A stretch of DNA of 64,000 nt from Altererythrobacter sp. H2. GTDB lineage: Bacteria; Pseudomonadota; Alphaproteobacteria; Sphingomonadales; Sphingomonadaceae. The position numbers were made by a program, and so were the translations under genes. Within the stretch, counting starts at the first letter, position 1. Each line of letters starts with the position of its first letter. Below, piece by piece: positions 1 through 9,311 of the stretch. The DNA lies in contig NZ_CP141285.1 in assembly GCF_035319885.1 (NCBI RefSeq), positions 2,480,001-2,544,000 on the forward strand, read 5' to 3'. Under the pieces are notes generated by a model. The model searched no databases and was not told the DNA's origin. It was given only the letters and a program-made list of their open reading frames with translations.

Positions 1-242
1 TCCTGCCCGATCTCGGCCGAGGCGATCATGGCGGTAAGCATGTATTCGAGCTGGTCGTCGAAATTGCGCTGGACCAGGTTGCTGAGGGCCCGGTCCAGCG
101 CGAAGCCGCCGGCCAGCAGGAGGACGAGAATCCAGCCCGCCGCGATCATCATCATCCGGCGCGAAAGGCTGCCGGTATGCGGCGTGCCCCCGATGGGCGG
201 GGTGTCGGATGCCCCTGCGGAATTCTCGGCCGGGGCGCTCAC
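1..242 (-). CDS. sensor histidine kinase, N-terminal part (cut by window start)
   Basis: Only the first 80 or so residues are in the window. Translation from a GTG at 242 gives a short polar leader, a hydrophobic membrane segment at about residues 31-50 (MMMIAAGWILVLLLAGG), then the sequence DRALSNLVQRNFDDQLEYML, which is typical of the start of the periplasmic sensor region of PhoQ-like kinases. ATG and GTG candidates slightly upstream run straight into a stop, so 242 is the only workable start. It lies 7 bases after the response-regulator stop in the same direction, so the two form a two-component operon. The kinase core is outside the window and the signal sensed is unknown. Confidence 0.85.
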   Translation of the reverse strand, partial: MSAPAENSAGASDTPPIGGTPHTGSLSRRMMMIAAGWILVLLLAGGFALDRALSNLVQRNFDDQLEYMLTAMIASAEIGQ

Positions 243-249
243 ATCACCC

Positions 250-927
250 TCAGCCGCGCGTGCCTTCGGCCGGATCGTCGAGGCTGTAGCCCAGGCCGCG
301 GATGGTGGTAATCACATCGGCTCCCAGCTTTTTCCGGATGCGCGTTACGAAGACTTCGATCGTATTCGAATCACGGTCGAAATCCTGATCGTAAATGTGC
401 TCGATCAGCTCGGTCCGGCTGACCACCTTGCCCTTGTGGTGCATCAGGTAGCTGAGCAGCTTGTATTCCTGCGCAGTCAGCTTGACCGGCTCGCCGTTCA
501 GGGTGACCCGGCCGGAGCGGGTATCGAGCCGCACGTCGCCAGCGGTCATTTCGGCAGAGGTGTTGCCGGAAGCGCGGCGGATCAGCGCCCGCAGGCGGGC
601 GATCAGCTCTTCCGTGCGGAACGGCTTGGCCAGGTAGTCGTCAGCACCGGCATCAAGGCCGGCCACTTTGTCGGACCAGGAATCGCGCGCAGTCAGCACC
701 AGCACGGGAAACTTGCGGCCTTCCTTGCGCCACATGCCGAGCACGGTCAGCCCGTCGATCTCCGGCAGGCCGAGGTCGAGGATCACCGCATCATATTCTT
801 CGGTCGAGCCCATGAAGTGGCCGTCTTCGCCATCGGTCGAAAGATCGACCGCATAGCCGGTCTGTTCAAGCGTGGACTTGAGCTGTTTGCCGAGTGTTGG
901 TTCATCCTCAACGATCAGGATACGCAT
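250..927 (-). CDS. OmpR/PhoP-family response regulator
   Basis: A 225-residue DNA-binding response regulator. The receiver domain (about 1-115) has the acidic pair EDE at 7-9, the phospho-acceptor Asp51 in ILDLGLPEIDG, and the conserved lysine in LAKPF. The C-terminal winged helix (about 125-220) ends in the usual recognition-helix and wing motifs VTRIRKKL and IRGLGYSL. It is followed directly by a PhoQ-like sensor kinase, so it probably controls envelope, metal or antimicrobial-peptide responses as PhoP-type regulators do. That role is inferred from family and context; targets are not visible. The small PepSY-like gene upstream is in the same direction and may share the transcript. Confidence 0.93.
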   Translation of the reverse strand: MRILIVEDEPTLGKQLKSTLEQTGYAVDLSTDGEDGHFMGSTEEYDAVILDLGLPEIDGLTVLGMWRKEGRKFPVLVLTARDSWSDKVAGLDAGADDYLAKPFRTEELIARLRALIRRASGNTSAEMTAGDVRLDTRSGRVTLNGEPVKLTAQEYKLLSYLMHHKGKVVSRTELIEHIYDQDFDRDSNTIEVFVTRIRKKLGADVITTIRGLGYSLDDPAEGTRG

Positions 928-1035
928 CGATGCTGGCTCCCCTGTGGTGCCGATGATTAAGGTTGCTCCTAAGTGGTCGCTTGAAGGAATGGCGTCAACA
1001 CGGCCGACATCTGCTGCCCCCGCCTATTCGCGATG

Positions 1036-1341
1036 CTATTGGGTGCGCCGAAGCACCCGACCGGTGCGCGCATCGACATCGACGAACAGCACCCGCCCCT
1101 GACGGATGAACTTGAGGCGATAGGCCATTGCGGTGGCATCGTAGGCGAACCCCAGATATTCCGAACCGCGCATCGTCGGCAGGATACGCGCCTCGATCTC
1201 GCGCGAACGCAAGATGTTGCCCGCCTGCATTTCCTTGCGCGCCTCACCCTGATCAGAGCGCGGCTGGGCCAGTGCAGGTGCGGCCACGCCGGTAAACACA
1301 AGCGCACCGGCCAGACAGGGGAGGATGAGCTTTTGCATCAT
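1036..1341 (-). CDS. small exported PepSY-like protein
   Basis: A 101-residue protein with a clear signal peptide (MMQKLILPCLAGALVFTGVAAPALA) followed by about 75 mature residues. The tail, with YRLKFIRQGRVLFVDVDARTGRVL, matches the end of PepSY-type domains, which occur in periplasmic proteins and beside two-component systems. It is about 110 bases upstream of the response regulator on the same strand, so it may be its first gene or a regulated accessory protein. PepSY modules are thought to bind or inhibit peptidases or sensor partners. That function here is inferred, and the domain call rests on a short region. Confidence 0.7.
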   Translation of the reverse strand: MMQKLILPCLAGALVFTGVAAPALAQPRSDQGEARKEMQAGNILRSREIEARILPTMRGSEYLGFAYDATAMAYRLKFIRQGRVLFVDVDARTGRVLRRTQ

Positions 1342-1421
1342 GCTTTCCTGCCTAGGCCTGAGGCATTGAACAAGTTCTGAATGCTGCGGTTGCCGCCCAT
1401 TCAGGTTTGACGCACTTAATA

Positions 1422-2126
1422 TTAACGTGTCATTTCATAGGTGACTGATACGCTGACGGACGTCCCCACCAGACCGGGCTCCACCGGAGTGGGCGCGGAG
1501 GAAGCTTCCATCGCCTGCGCGCGCATATAGGGCACAGGCATTCCGCCCTGCATGGATTCGCTGATCTTGAGCACCCTCACGCCCGTATAGCCGCTCCATT
1601 CGGCATATTGCCGCGCCATCGCCCCGGCCTTTTCCACGGCTGCCTTGCGAGCCTGCGCCTGGGCGGCCGTGTCATCCTCGATCGAGAAGCTGGGGCCCGA
1701 CAGATCGGTCGCCCCGGCTGCGACCAGCGCATCCAGTATCCGCCCGGTTTCGTCCACCTTGCGCAAGGTTACACTCACCCGGTTGGACGCCTGATAACCG
1801 CGGAATACCTGACGCTGGCCGTTGTAATCGTAAGCCGCGTTGAGATTGATCCCGGTGGTCTGCACATCGTCTGCGGCAATTCCGAGCGAGCGGATGCGCT
1901 GGACAACGCGCGCCATCTGTTCGGCATTCAGCCGCATGGCCTCGACTGCCGTGGCGGCTTCGGTCGTCACCCCTGCGCCGACCTCAACCAGATCGGGCCG
2001 GCCCTTGACCGTCTCGGTCACGCTGAGCTCCACAATCGGCCCTTGAGCGGTGACGGTGACTTCCGCCGCCGCAAGCGGGGAAGCGGCCATGGTCAGGGCG
2101 GCAAGAGGCAGGGCAATTCGGGTCAT
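1422..2126 (-). CDS. SIMPL (DUF541) domain periplasmic protein
   Basis: A 234-residue exported protein. The start at 2126 gives a signal peptide (MTRIALPLAALTMAASPLAAA); the open frame continues upstream without homology. The mature part has the SIMPL/DUF541 pattern: an early beta-rich segment with GRPDLVEVGAGV, a middle with DVQTTGINLNAAY (the family commonly has VQT...L.P.Y), and a C-terminal VSVSVTYEM strand. Members are periplasmic or outer-membrane associated and have been linked to oxidative stress, but the biochemical role is unsettled. It is transcribed away from the adjacent ABC-F gene, with about 100 bases between the two starts for divergent promoters. Confidence 0.85.
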   Translation of the reverse strand: MTRIALPLAALTMAASPLAAAEVTVTAQGPIVELSVTETVKGRPDLVEVGAGVTTEAATAVEAMRLNAEQMARVVQRIRSLGIAADDVQTTGINLNAAYDYNGQRQVFRGYQASNRVSVTLRKVDETGRILDALVAAGATDLSGPSFSIEDDTAAQAQARKAAVEKAGAMARQYAEWSGYTGVRVLKISESMQGGMPVPYMRAQAMEASSAPTPVEPGLVGTSVSVSVTYEMTR

Positions 2127-2223
2127 AAGCAAGGTCTCCTTGGTCTGTGCCCATCGGCGCAGTGCCCTTACGCGTGGCTGAACCGCTTGTTCCAGTGAGC
2201 CGCGCCGTCTAGTGCGTCGCGCC

Positions 2224-4032
2224 ATGGCGCAACCCCCCGTTCTCTCGCTGGAAAACATGGCCCTGCAACAGGGCGGCAAGTGGCTGTTCGGCGATGGCGC
2301 CGGTGCTTCGCTCGACCTGCATGTGGGCCCGCGCGACCGGCTTGCCCTGATCGGGCGCAACGGCGCCGGGAAGACGACGCTGTTCCGGCTGATTGACAAT
2401 CGCATCGAAGCTGACCGGGGCGAGCGCAAGATCAAGCCGGGCCTGCGCATCGTGCTGCTGGAGCAGGATCCCGACCTTTCCGGCTGCGCGACGCTGATGG
2501 ACTTCGCCCTGGCTGGCAGCGATGCCCCGGCAGTCCATGAGGTGGAGGCCATTGCCGGCCAGCTCGGTATCGATATGTCCACGCCCGCTGCCGGGGCGAG
2601 CGGCGGCGAAAAGCGGCGGGCCGCGATTGCCCGCGCCCTGGCGCAGGACCCGGACCTGCTGCTGATGGACGAGCCGACCAATCACCTGGACCTCGCCGCG
2701 ATTGACTGGCTGGAAAGCTGGCTCGACCGGTACAAGGGGGCGTTCGTGGTCATCAGCCATGACCGGACCTTCCTCAAGCGCCTGACCAGTGCCACCATCT
2801 GGCTCGACCGGGGCCAGTTGCGGCGCAAGGAAGTGGGCTTCGGCGGCTACGAGGCCTGGGAGGATCAGGTTTACGCCGAGGAAGCGCGCGCCGCCGAGAA
2901 GATGGACGCCAAGCTCAAGATCGAGGCGCACTGGCTCGAACGCGGGGTCACGGCGCGGCGCAAGCGCAACCAGGGGCGGCTGGAAAAGCTGTGGCAGATG
3001 CGCAGCGCCCGCGCCGCGATGATTGCACCCAAGGGGACGGCGAAACTCGGCCTTGCGACCGAGGAAGAGTTCAAATCCAAGTCGGTCATCGTGGCTGAGG
3101 GTGTGTCGAAGAGCTTTGGCGAGCGCCGGATCATCCGCGATTTCACCTTTCGCATCCAGCGCGGCGACCGGATCGGCGTGGTCGGATCCAACGGTGCCGG
3201 CAAGACCACCCTGCTCAAGCTGCTGACCGGCGAACTGGCCCCTGATAGCGGCACTATCGACATCTCCCCGAAGCTGACCGGCGTGATGATCGACCAGCAG
3301 CGAAGCCTGATGACGCCCGACAAGACCGTGCGCCAGGTTCTGGCCGAAGGCGGCGACTGGATCGACGTGCGCGGCGTGCGCAAGCACGTTCAAGGTTACC
3401 TCAAAGAGTTCCTGTTCGACCCTCGCGTGGTGGACATGAAAGTGGGCGTCATGAGCGGGGGCGAACGCAGCCGCCTGCTGCTGGCGCGCGAATTTGCCCG
3501 CAAGTCCAACCTGCTGGTGCTCGATGAGCCGACCAACGACCTCGATCTGGAAACGCTCGACCTGCTCCAGGAAGTGATCGCGGATTATGAAGGCACCGTT
3601 CTGATCGTCAGCCATGATCGCGACTTCCTCGACCGGACTGTCACGGTCACCCTGGGGCTAGATGGAAGCGGCTACGTCGACATCGTCGCAGGCGGATACG
3701 AGGACTGGCAGACCAAGCGGATCGCGCGATCCACCAAGCCTGCTCCTGCGCGGGCCGAGCGAAGCCGCGAAACGCCCGCCGCGCCGCCGCCGAAAAGCAC
3801 CAAGCTGACCTATAAGGACCAGCGCGATTACGAGCTGCTCCCGGCCCGGATCGAGGAGCTCGACGCTGCAATCGCGCGGGGCGAGGCCTTGCTGGCTGAC
3901 CCGGACCTCTACACCCGCGATCCCGCCCGCTTCGCCACCATCAACAAGGGGCTTGAGCACGCCCGCGCCGAAAAAGAGGCGGCAGAAGAACGCTGGCTGG
4001 CACTGGCAGAAGCGGTCGAGGGCCAGACCTGA
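2224..4032 (+). CDS. ABC-F family ATPase (Uup-like)
   Basis: About 602 residues with two ABC ATPase domains and no membrane segments. The first P-loop is GRNGAGKTTL and the second GSNGAGKTTL; signature motifs ASGGEKRRA and MSGGERSRL and Walker B stretches LLLMDEPTNHLDL and LLVLDEPTNDLDL follow. A charged linker sits between the domains and a C-terminal coiled-coil-like tail (LPARIEELDAAIARGEALL) resembles Uup. ABC-F proteins act on ribosomes or on branched DNA; the C-terminal extension favours Uup rather than EttA. The ATG at 2224 fits the family start; an in-frame GTG lies 12 bases upstream. It converges with the DUF6456 gene, the stop codons being almost adjacent. Confidence 0.92.
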   Translation: MAQPPVLSLENMALQQGGKWLFGDGAGASLDLHVGPRDRLALIGRNGAGKTTLFRLIDNRIEADRGERKIKPGLRIVLLEQDPDLSGCATLMDFALAGSDAPAVHEVEAIAGQLGIDMSTPAAGASGGEKRRAAIARALAQDPDLLLMDEPTNHLDLAAIDWLESWLDRYKGAFVVISHDRTFLKRLTSATIWLDRGQLRRKEVGFGGYEAWEDQVYAEEARAAEKMDAKLKIEAHWLERGVTARRKRNQGRLEKLWQMRSARAAMIAPKGTAKLGLATEEEFKSKSVIVAEGVSKSFGERRIIRDFTFRIQRGDRIGVVGSNGAGKTTLLKLLTGELAPDSGTIDISPKLTGVMIDQQRSLMTPDKTVRQVLAEGGDWIDVRGVRKHVQGYLKEFLFDPRVVDMKVGVMSGGERSRLLLAREFARKSNLLVLDEPTNDLDLETLDLLQEVIADYEGTVLIVSHDRDFLDRTVTVTLGLDGSGYVDIVAGGYEDWQTKRIARSTKPAPARAERSRETPAAPPPKSTKLTYKDQRDYELLPARIEELDAAIARGEALLADPDLYTRDPARFATINKGLEHARAEKEAAEERWLALAEAVEGQT

Positions 4033-4033
4033 G

Positions 4034-4507
4034 TCACGGGATCCGGTAAAAATCCGCCACGCGCTCCAGGGCGATGCGGAGCACCAGCTTTCCGCTGCGC
4101 GCAGGCCATTCGAGCGCGCGTTCGGCATGTGGCAGACCCTCGCAGGCACAAACCACCCGCCACAAGATATCCTCCAGGCCCTTGCCCGCCGCCGCGATGG
4201 CGCCATCGAAGCGTTGGCGCGCGGCGATCTGCCGCTCGGTGGGCGAAAGCCCGCCATTACCGCCGCCACTGATCCGCACCGGATCCCACCGCATGGTCAC
4301 GTTCGGACCAAGCTGAGCGCGCTCGTAATCGGCGCGCAGGCGCTCGCCCGCATCGAACAGGCGCGCCTCAAGATGGCCCCGCGCATGGAGCCAGGCGATC
4401 GGGCTTTCAGCGAGGTTGACGGTCACAGTGTGCCGCTTGCCTTTCGCCCCGCCCCGGCGGCGCGGGCCTTCATCGGTCAGTTCGCGTTCCACGAGGATGC
4501 GGTTCAC
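4034..4507 (-). CDS. DUF6456 domain protein
   Basis: A 157-residue cytoplasmic protein with the DUF6456 pattern found across alphaproteobacteria: NLAESPIAWLHARGHL, then FDAGERLRADYERAQLGPNV, and a C-terminal part with DILWRVVCACEGL and SGKLVLRIALERVADFY. The spacing resembles a compact helical DNA-binding fold, and several relatives carry an HTH, but biochemical data are lacking as far as I know. It stands alone on this strand; its start lies about 110 bases from the divergent XRE gene, so they may share a control region. Confidence 0.82.
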   Translation of the reverse strand: MNRILVERELTDEGPRRRGGAKGKRHTVTVNLAESPIAWLHARGHLEARLFDAGERLRADYERAQLGPNVTMRWDPVRISGGGNGGLSPTERQIAARQRFDGAIAAAGKGLEDILWRVVCACEGLPHAERALEWPARSGKLVLRIALERVADFYRIP

Positions 4508-4617
4508 GGCAGTTCTCCTTGTTTGTGATTCGACAGCCAGGCTCGACAGCCGAGCCTTGCAATTATTGGGTTCGTGTAGGAAAGAGATAAAACCATATTG
4601 GTTATCGGGCTTCCTTC

Positions 4618-5190
4618 ATGATCAACCGCATCCGCGATATCCGCCGCCAGAAGGGCCTGACCCTGGCCGACCTTGCTGCCGCCTGCGACCCGCCGACGAC
4701 CGCGCAGACGATCGGCCGGCTCGAAACGGGAATGCGCAACCTTTCGACCAAGTGGATGGACCGGATCGCGGCGGCGATGGATGTCGATCCGGAGTCGCTC
4801 GTGCGGTCTGGCCTGTCGGCGCAGCCGCAAGTTGTTGCAGTGCTTGCACCCGGCGGGGCTGAAGCCCTTGCTTCTCCTCGTGAGGCAATCCTGCCAACCG
4901 ACGTCGGCAGCGGCGGCCCGCTCCTGGCACTTGAGGTCGAAGCTGCCGCCGGGCCTTACCAGGCAGGCGACCTGCTGTGGCTGCGGCAGGTAGCTCCGGA
5001 GGACTTCGCACGTGCAATCAACCGCGACGTGCTGGTTCCCCGCAGCGGAGGGCGGTTCGCTTTCGGCCGGCTGATCGACCGGAAAGGCACGATGGTCGGC
5101 ATCCTGCCGCCCGGACAGGGGCAGAAACAGCAGGTCGTCGACAATCCCGCCTGGATTGCCGTGGCAGAGATGCTGGTGCGCCCGCTGTGA
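4618..5190 (+). CDS. XRE-type helix-turn-helix regulator
   Basis: A 190-residue protein. Residues 1-60 form a Cro/CI-type HTH (IRDIRRQKGLTLADLAAAC, then QTIGRLETGMRNLS and WMDRIAAAMDVDPESLV). The C-terminal half (about 85-185) has a beta-rich, S24-like look with GDLLWLRQV and RDVLVPRSGGRFAFGRLI, but I do not see the serine-lysine catalytic pair of LexA-type peptidases, so autocleavage is not claimed. Its stop overlaps the GTG of the following glycosyltransferase, so the two are translationally coupled. A role controlling an envelope polysaccharide step is possible but is only inferred from this pairing. Confidence 0.85.
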   Translation: MINRIRDIRRQKGLTLADLAAACDPPTTAQTIGRLETGMRNLSTKWMDRIAAAMDVDPESLVRSGLSAQPQVVAVLAPGGAEALASPREAILPTDVGSGGPLLALEVEAAAGPYQAGDLLWLRQVAPEDFARAINRDVLVPRSGGRFAFGRLIDRKGTMVGILPPGQGQKQQVVDNPAWIAVAEMLVRPL

Positions 5191-6374
5191 AGCGCGTCCT
5201 TTCGATATCGACCCTTTACCCCAATTCTGCGTCGCCGCGGTTCGGGACGTTCGTGGCCCGCTCGATGGAGGCCTTGGCCGCTCAGGGCGACTGGCAGGTG
5301 ACCATGATCAACCCGATCGGGGTTCCACCACTCGCTTTCGGCCGATACCGGGCGCTGCGCAGGGCGGCAATGGGAGGGGTTGAACAGGGGGTTGAGGTTC
5401 ACCGGCCGACCTTCACCCTGATCCCGCGCCTGGGCGCAAGGATCAACCCCGGAGTCATTGCCCGTACGATACTGCCGCTGGTGACGCGGCTGCATCGGGA
5501 CCAACCCTTCGATCTGGTCGATGCGCAGTTCTTTTATCCGGACGGTCCGGTTGCAGCGCGGATCGCAGAAAAGCTTGGCCTGCCCTTTTCCGTCAAGGCC
5601 CGGGGCAGCGATATCACGTACTGGGGCGGGCGCGGATTCGCTGCCGAGCAGATGGTAGACGCCGCCCGCCGTGCAACCGGTTTGCTCGCGGTGTCACAAG
5701 CTCTGGCAGAAGACATGGCCGCGCTCGGCATGGATCGGAACAAGATTACCATCCACTACACCGGGCTCGACCGGGAGCGCTTCCGGCCGCTGGGCCATGC
5801 GGGGCTCCGTACCCGGCTCAATGACACGCTTGGCCTGTCATTGCCGGAAACCCGGCCCGTCCTGGCAACTGTCGGCGCGCTGCTGGAACTCAAAGGGCAG
5901 CATCTGGTGATAGGTGCGCTGCCGGCCTTACCCGGAATGCATCTGATGCTGGTCGGCAAGGGAGAGAACGAGCGCCAACTGCGCGATCTTGCCGCCAAGC
6001 TGGGCCTGACAGACCGAGTCCATTTTCTCGGATCGATTGATCATGACATGTTGCCACTGGTGCTTTCGGCGGCAGACGCGATGGTCCTGCCAACCCGCAA
6101 TGAAGGCCTGGCCAACGCCTGGGTGGAGTCCCTCGCCTGCGGAACCCCGGTGGTGACCTGCGGCGTCGGTGGCGCAGGGGAACTGGTAACCGAGCCAGCC
6201 GCCGGCGAACTGGTTGAGCGGTCCATCCCCGCCATTGTCGCAGGAATCAGAGCCGTGCTCGCCCGCGAGGCGCCGCGCGAAGATGTTGCTGCAACGGTCG
6301 ACCGGTTCGACTGGCGGATACACTCTGCCGAACTGGCCGCTTATTATGATCGGCTCGTCGCGCAGGTCAGCTGA
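5187..6374 (+). CDS. GT4-family glycosyltransferase
   Basis: About 395 residues with a two-domain GT-B layout. The start KRVLSISTLYPNSASPRFGTFV is the classic N-terminal loop of group 1 transferases; the N-domain continues to about residue 190, followed by the C-domain with LATVGALLELKGQHLVIGAL, LMLVGKGENERQL and the nucleotide-sugar binding region PTRNEGLANAWVESLACG, which holds the acidic residues of the EX7E motif. The GTG start overlaps the stop of the XRE gene in a GTGA arrangement; the longer open frame upstream overlaps that gene and is not used. Donor and acceptor are unknown. Its 3' end overlaps that of secF by 8 bases in convergent orientation. Confidence 0.9.
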   Translation: MKRVLSISTLYPNSASPRFGTFVARSMEALAAQGDWQVTMINPIGVPPLAFGRYRALRRAAMGGVEQGVEVHRPTFTLIPRLGARINPGVIARTILPLVTRLHRDQPFDLVDAQFFYPDGPVAARIAEKLGLPFSVKARGSDITYWGGRGFAAEQMVDAARRATGLLAVSQALAEDMAALGMDRNKITIHYTGLDRERFRPLGHAGLRTRLNDTLGLSLPETRPVLATVGALLELKGQHLVIGALPALPGMHLMLVGKGENERQLRDLAAKLGLTDRVHFLGSIDHDMLPLVLSAADAMVLPTRNEGLANAWVESLACGTPVVTCGVGGAGELVTEPAAGELVERSIPAIVAGIRAVLAREAPREDVAATVDRFDWRIHSAELAAYYDRLVAQVS

Positions 6375-7344
6375 GCTGCCGAGCAGCCTTTTCCTGCGCC
6401 TCGGTGGCTGTTTCATCAGGCACGAAACTGTCCGAGTTCACACCCAGCCAGATCAGGATCGGAGCTGCCATGTAAACCGAGCTGTAGGTCCCCACGACCA
6501 GGCCGAGGAAGATCGCCGCAATCATGCTGAACAGGCTTGCAGGGCCGAACAGCAACAGCGGAAGCAGAGCCACGCCGAGGGTGAGCGAGGTCATCACGGT
6601 GCGGGCCAAGGTCTCGTTTACCGACAGATCCAGCAGTTCGACCAGCGGCATCTTGCGATACTTTTTCAGGTTTTCGCGGATGCGGTCATAGACCACGATC
6701 GTGTCGTTAAGCGAATAGCCGATGATGGCCAGAATGGCAGCAATGCTCTGAAGGCTGAACTCCATTTCGAACAAGGCAAACATGCCCAGCGCCAACGAGA
6801 CGTCGTGGAATAGCGCGAACAAACCGCCGACCCCGAACTGCCATTCGAATCTCACCCAGATGTAAAGCGCCACGCCCAGCATCGCGAGCACGAGCGCCAG
6901 CACTGCGTCACCCCGGAATTCATCCGAAACCTTCCCGGAAACGTTGTCATTGCCATCCAGCCGGAAATCGGGGTGCCCCTGCTTCATCTCCTCGACAATG
7001 CGGTTGGCGATGACCTGTGCGGCTTCCTTGTCCTGGGCCACCTCGTCCGGCAGCTGCACCCGGATCGAGACCTGGTTCGGATCGCCGAACTGCTGGACGA
7101 CGGGCGTTCCGTAACCCAGGTTGCCCAGACGGTCGCGGATTTCCCCGATCGGAGCTTCGCTGCTTTCGGTAAAAGTGGCACGCAATTCCATGCCACCGGC
7201 GAAATCGACCCCGAAGTTCAGCCCTTTGCCCAGAATGAGCGCCCAGGCCCCGACAATCAGCAGGCAGCTGAAGATGTAAAACGGGACCCGTAGCCGCAGG
7301 AAACGGATGTTGGTGTCATCGGGGACGAGCTTGAGAAGACGCAT
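6367..7344 (-). CDS. secF: protein translocase subunit SecF
   Basis: A 325-residue inner-membrane protein. It has a first membrane helix near residue 25-43, the conserved periplasmic GVDFAGGMELRATF motif, and a C-terminal block of five helices including LAIIGYSLNDTIVVYDRIREN, the hallmark of SecF and RND permeases. With SecD it uses the proton gradient to assist late steps of Sec export. It follows secD by 12 bases on the same strand, within yajC-secD-secF. Length and motifs are standard. Confidence 0.97.
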   Translation of the reverse strand: MRLLKLVPDDTNIRFLRLRVPFYIFSCLLIVGAWALILGKGLNFGVDFAGGMELRATFTESSEAPIGEIRDRLGNLGYGTPVVQQFGDPNQVSIRVQLPDEVAQDKEAAQVIANRIVEEMKQGHPDFRLDGNDNVSGKVSDEFRGDAVLALVLAMLGVALYIWVRFEWQFGVGGLFALFHDVSLALGMFALFEMEFSLQSIAAILAIIGYSLNDTIVVYDRIRENLKKYRKMPLVELLDLSVNETLARTVMTSLTLGVALLPLLLFGPASLFSMIAAIFLGLVVGTYSSVYMAAPILIWLGVNSDSFVPDETATEAQEKAARQLS

Positions 7345-7356
7345 GGTCTGTGCCCC

Positions 7357-8955
7357 TTACAGATTGAGATCGTTCGGCCGCGCCTTGCGCAGCCAGTCGG
7401 CAACCCACATCCGGGTCAAGGTAACGGCAGTGAACACGCTGGTGAACAGCCCGATCACCAGGACCACGGCAAAACCGCGCACCGGCCCGGATCCGAACAT
7501 GAACAGCAGAACCCCGGCGATGAAGTTGGTCACGTTCGCGTCGTAAATAGCGCGACTGGCTTCCTTGTAGCCGGTTTCGATGGCCGCAATCACCCGGCGC
7601 CCGCGTTTTCGCTCTTCCCGGATTCGTTCATTGATCAGCACGTTGGCATCGACGGCTGCGCCAATGGTCAGGACAAAACCGGCGATGCCAGGCAGGGTCA
7701 GCGTCGTGCCGAGCAGGGCCATGATCCCCAGGATCATCGCCACGTTGAACACCAGTGCGACTGTCGCATAGACGCCGAACCGGCCGTAGCTGGCAATCAT
7801 CAGGGCGATCACGGCCACCGAGCCGACCATCATTGCCAGCATCCCGCGCCGGATCGAGTCCTTGCCAAGGTCAGGGCCGACGGTGCGCTCTTCGACAACT
7901 GCAAGGTCAACCGGCAAGGCACCGGAGCGCAGAGAGATTGCCAGCTGGTTGGCTGATTGCGTGGTGAAGCTGCCGGCAATCTGTGCGCTGCCGCCCAGGA
8001 TTGGTTCGTTGATATTCGGCGCAGAAAGCACCTTGCCATCGAGAATGATCGCGAACGGCTTGTTGACGTTCTCCTGCGTCAGCTTGGCAAAGCGCGCGCC
8101 GCCCTGCGAATCGAACTGGATCGTGACCACTGCCTCGTTGGTCTGCTGGTCGAAACTCTGCTGGGCGTTGATCAGGTTGTCGCCCTTGATTCCGCCAAGC
8201 CGGCGGACAGCGATCGACTGTCCGGCAAAATCGCTGCCTTCGGCATAGGGAAAGATCTGGCTTCCCGGCGGCGCAATCCCCTGCGCTACGTCAGCAGGCA
8301 ACGCGGTCTGGTCGACCAGCTTGAATTCGAGCTTGGCCGTTTGGCCAAGCAGCGCCTTGAGTTCATCGGGGTTCTGCAGGCCGGGCACCTGGACCACGAT
8401 GCGGGTATCGCCCTGGCGGATGATGGTCGGTTCACGCGTACCGAGCGCGTCGATGCGTTTGCGGACGACCTCTGTCGCGCTGTCCATGGCATCGGTCACT
8501 GCCTGCTCGAGACCATCGCTGGTCGGCGTCAGCACCATCCGGGTCTCGTCGAGAACCTGCAGATCCCACTCGCGGGTCAGCCCGGTCCCGTTGACCAATG
8601 GCATCAGCAGTTCGCGCGCCCGGTCCACATCGGCCGGACTTTCGACCATAAAGCTGAGCTGCCCGTTGGCGGTGGACACGTCACCGATGCGAATGCGGGG
8701 TTCGGCATTGCGCATTGTGTTGCGCACGGCCTCTTCCATATTCTCGATCCGCTGCTCACCAACCTGGCTGGCATCGGCCTCGAGCAGAATATGGCTGCCC
8801 CCGGCAAGATCGAGCCCGAGATTGACCATCGGGTCGGGCAATGCATCGGGCCAGCGGGCGTTGCCCATCGACACGAGCGAAGGGATCGCGGCGGCCGCAA
8901 AGGCCAGCGTGATCCCCCACAACCAGACCTTTTTCCAGGTCGGAAATTCCAGCAT
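7357..8955 (-). CDS. secD: protein translocase subunit SecD
   Basis: A 532-residue protein with an N-terminal membrane helix, the motif LGLDLAGGSHILLEAD, a large periplasmic P1 region (about 60-330) and a six-helix C-terminal region with GFVLTIGAAVDANVLINERIREE and AIYDANVTNFIAGVLLFMFG. Together with SecF it forms the accessory complex of the SecYEG translocon. It lies 29 bases downstream of yajC and 12 bases upstream of secF, a conserved bacterial order. The start MLEFPTWKKVW is the usual SecD amino end. Confidence 0.97.
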   Translation of the reverse strand: MLEFPTWKKVWLWGITLAFAAAAIPSLVSMGNARWPDALPDPMVNLGLDLAGGSHILLEADASQVGEQRIENMEEAVRNTMRNAEPRIRIGDVSTANGQLSFMVESPADVDRARELLMPLVNGTGLTREWDLQVLDETRMVLTPTSDGLEQAVTDAMDSATEVVRKRIDALGTREPTIIRQGDTRIVVQVPGLQNPDELKALLGQTAKLEFKLVDQTALPADVAQGIAPPGSQIFPYAEGSDFAGQSIAVRRLGGIKGDNLINAQQSFDQQTNEAVVTIQFDSQGGARFAKLTQENVNKPFAIILDGKVLSAPNINEPILGGSAQIAGSFTTQSANQLAISLRSGALPVDLAVVEERTVGPDLGKDSIRRGMLAMMVGSVAVIALMIASYGRFGVYATVALVFNVAMILGIMALLGTTLTLPGIAGFVLTIGAAVDANVLINERIREERKRGRRVIAAIETGYKEASRAIYDANVTNFIAGVLLFMFGSGPVRGFAVVLVIGLFTSVFTAVTLTRMWVADWLRKARPNDLNL

Positions 8956-8984
8956 CGGTGCGGTGCTCCTGCGGCTCGCTGCGC

Positions 8985-9311
8985 TCAGTCGTTGGCCGGT
9001 GTGCCGCCGGGGAGCACGATGTCGCCAATGGTGTGCTTGACCACCTTGACCTTGACCCCCTGGGCAATCTCGACATCCGCGTAGGTGTCATCAACACGAG
9101 TCACCTTGCCCACGATCCCACCCGACGTGACAACCTGATCGCCCTTTTTGAGACCGCCGATTTTTTCGCGGTGGGCCTTCTGCTGCTTCATCTGCGGGCG
9201 GATGATCAGGAACCAGAAGATCGCAATCATGCCGACAATCGGCAGCCAGCCCAGCCAGGCGGGCGGAGCATCGGCAGATGCGGCGGCGGCAGCAGTGAGG
9301 AAATCGAACAT
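8985..9311 (-). CDS. yajC: Sec translocon accessory subunit YajC
   Basis: A 108-residue protein with one membrane helix (LGWLPIVGMIAIFWFLIIRP) followed by the family motif QMKQQKAHREKIGGLKKGDQV and VVTSGGIVGKV. The start at 9311 gives the usual short periplasmic N-terminus; the longer upstream open frame is discarded. YajC associates with SecDF near the translocon. It is the first gene of the yajC-secD-secF cluster, so the operon promoter should lie in the 200-base gap before the tRNA-Pro gene. Confidence 0.96.
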   Translation of the reverse strand: MFDFLTAAAAASADAPPAWLGWLPIVGMIAIFWFLIIRPQMKQQKAHREKIGGLKKGDQVVTSGGIVGKVTRVDDTYADVEIAQGVKVKVVKHTIGDIVLPGGTPAND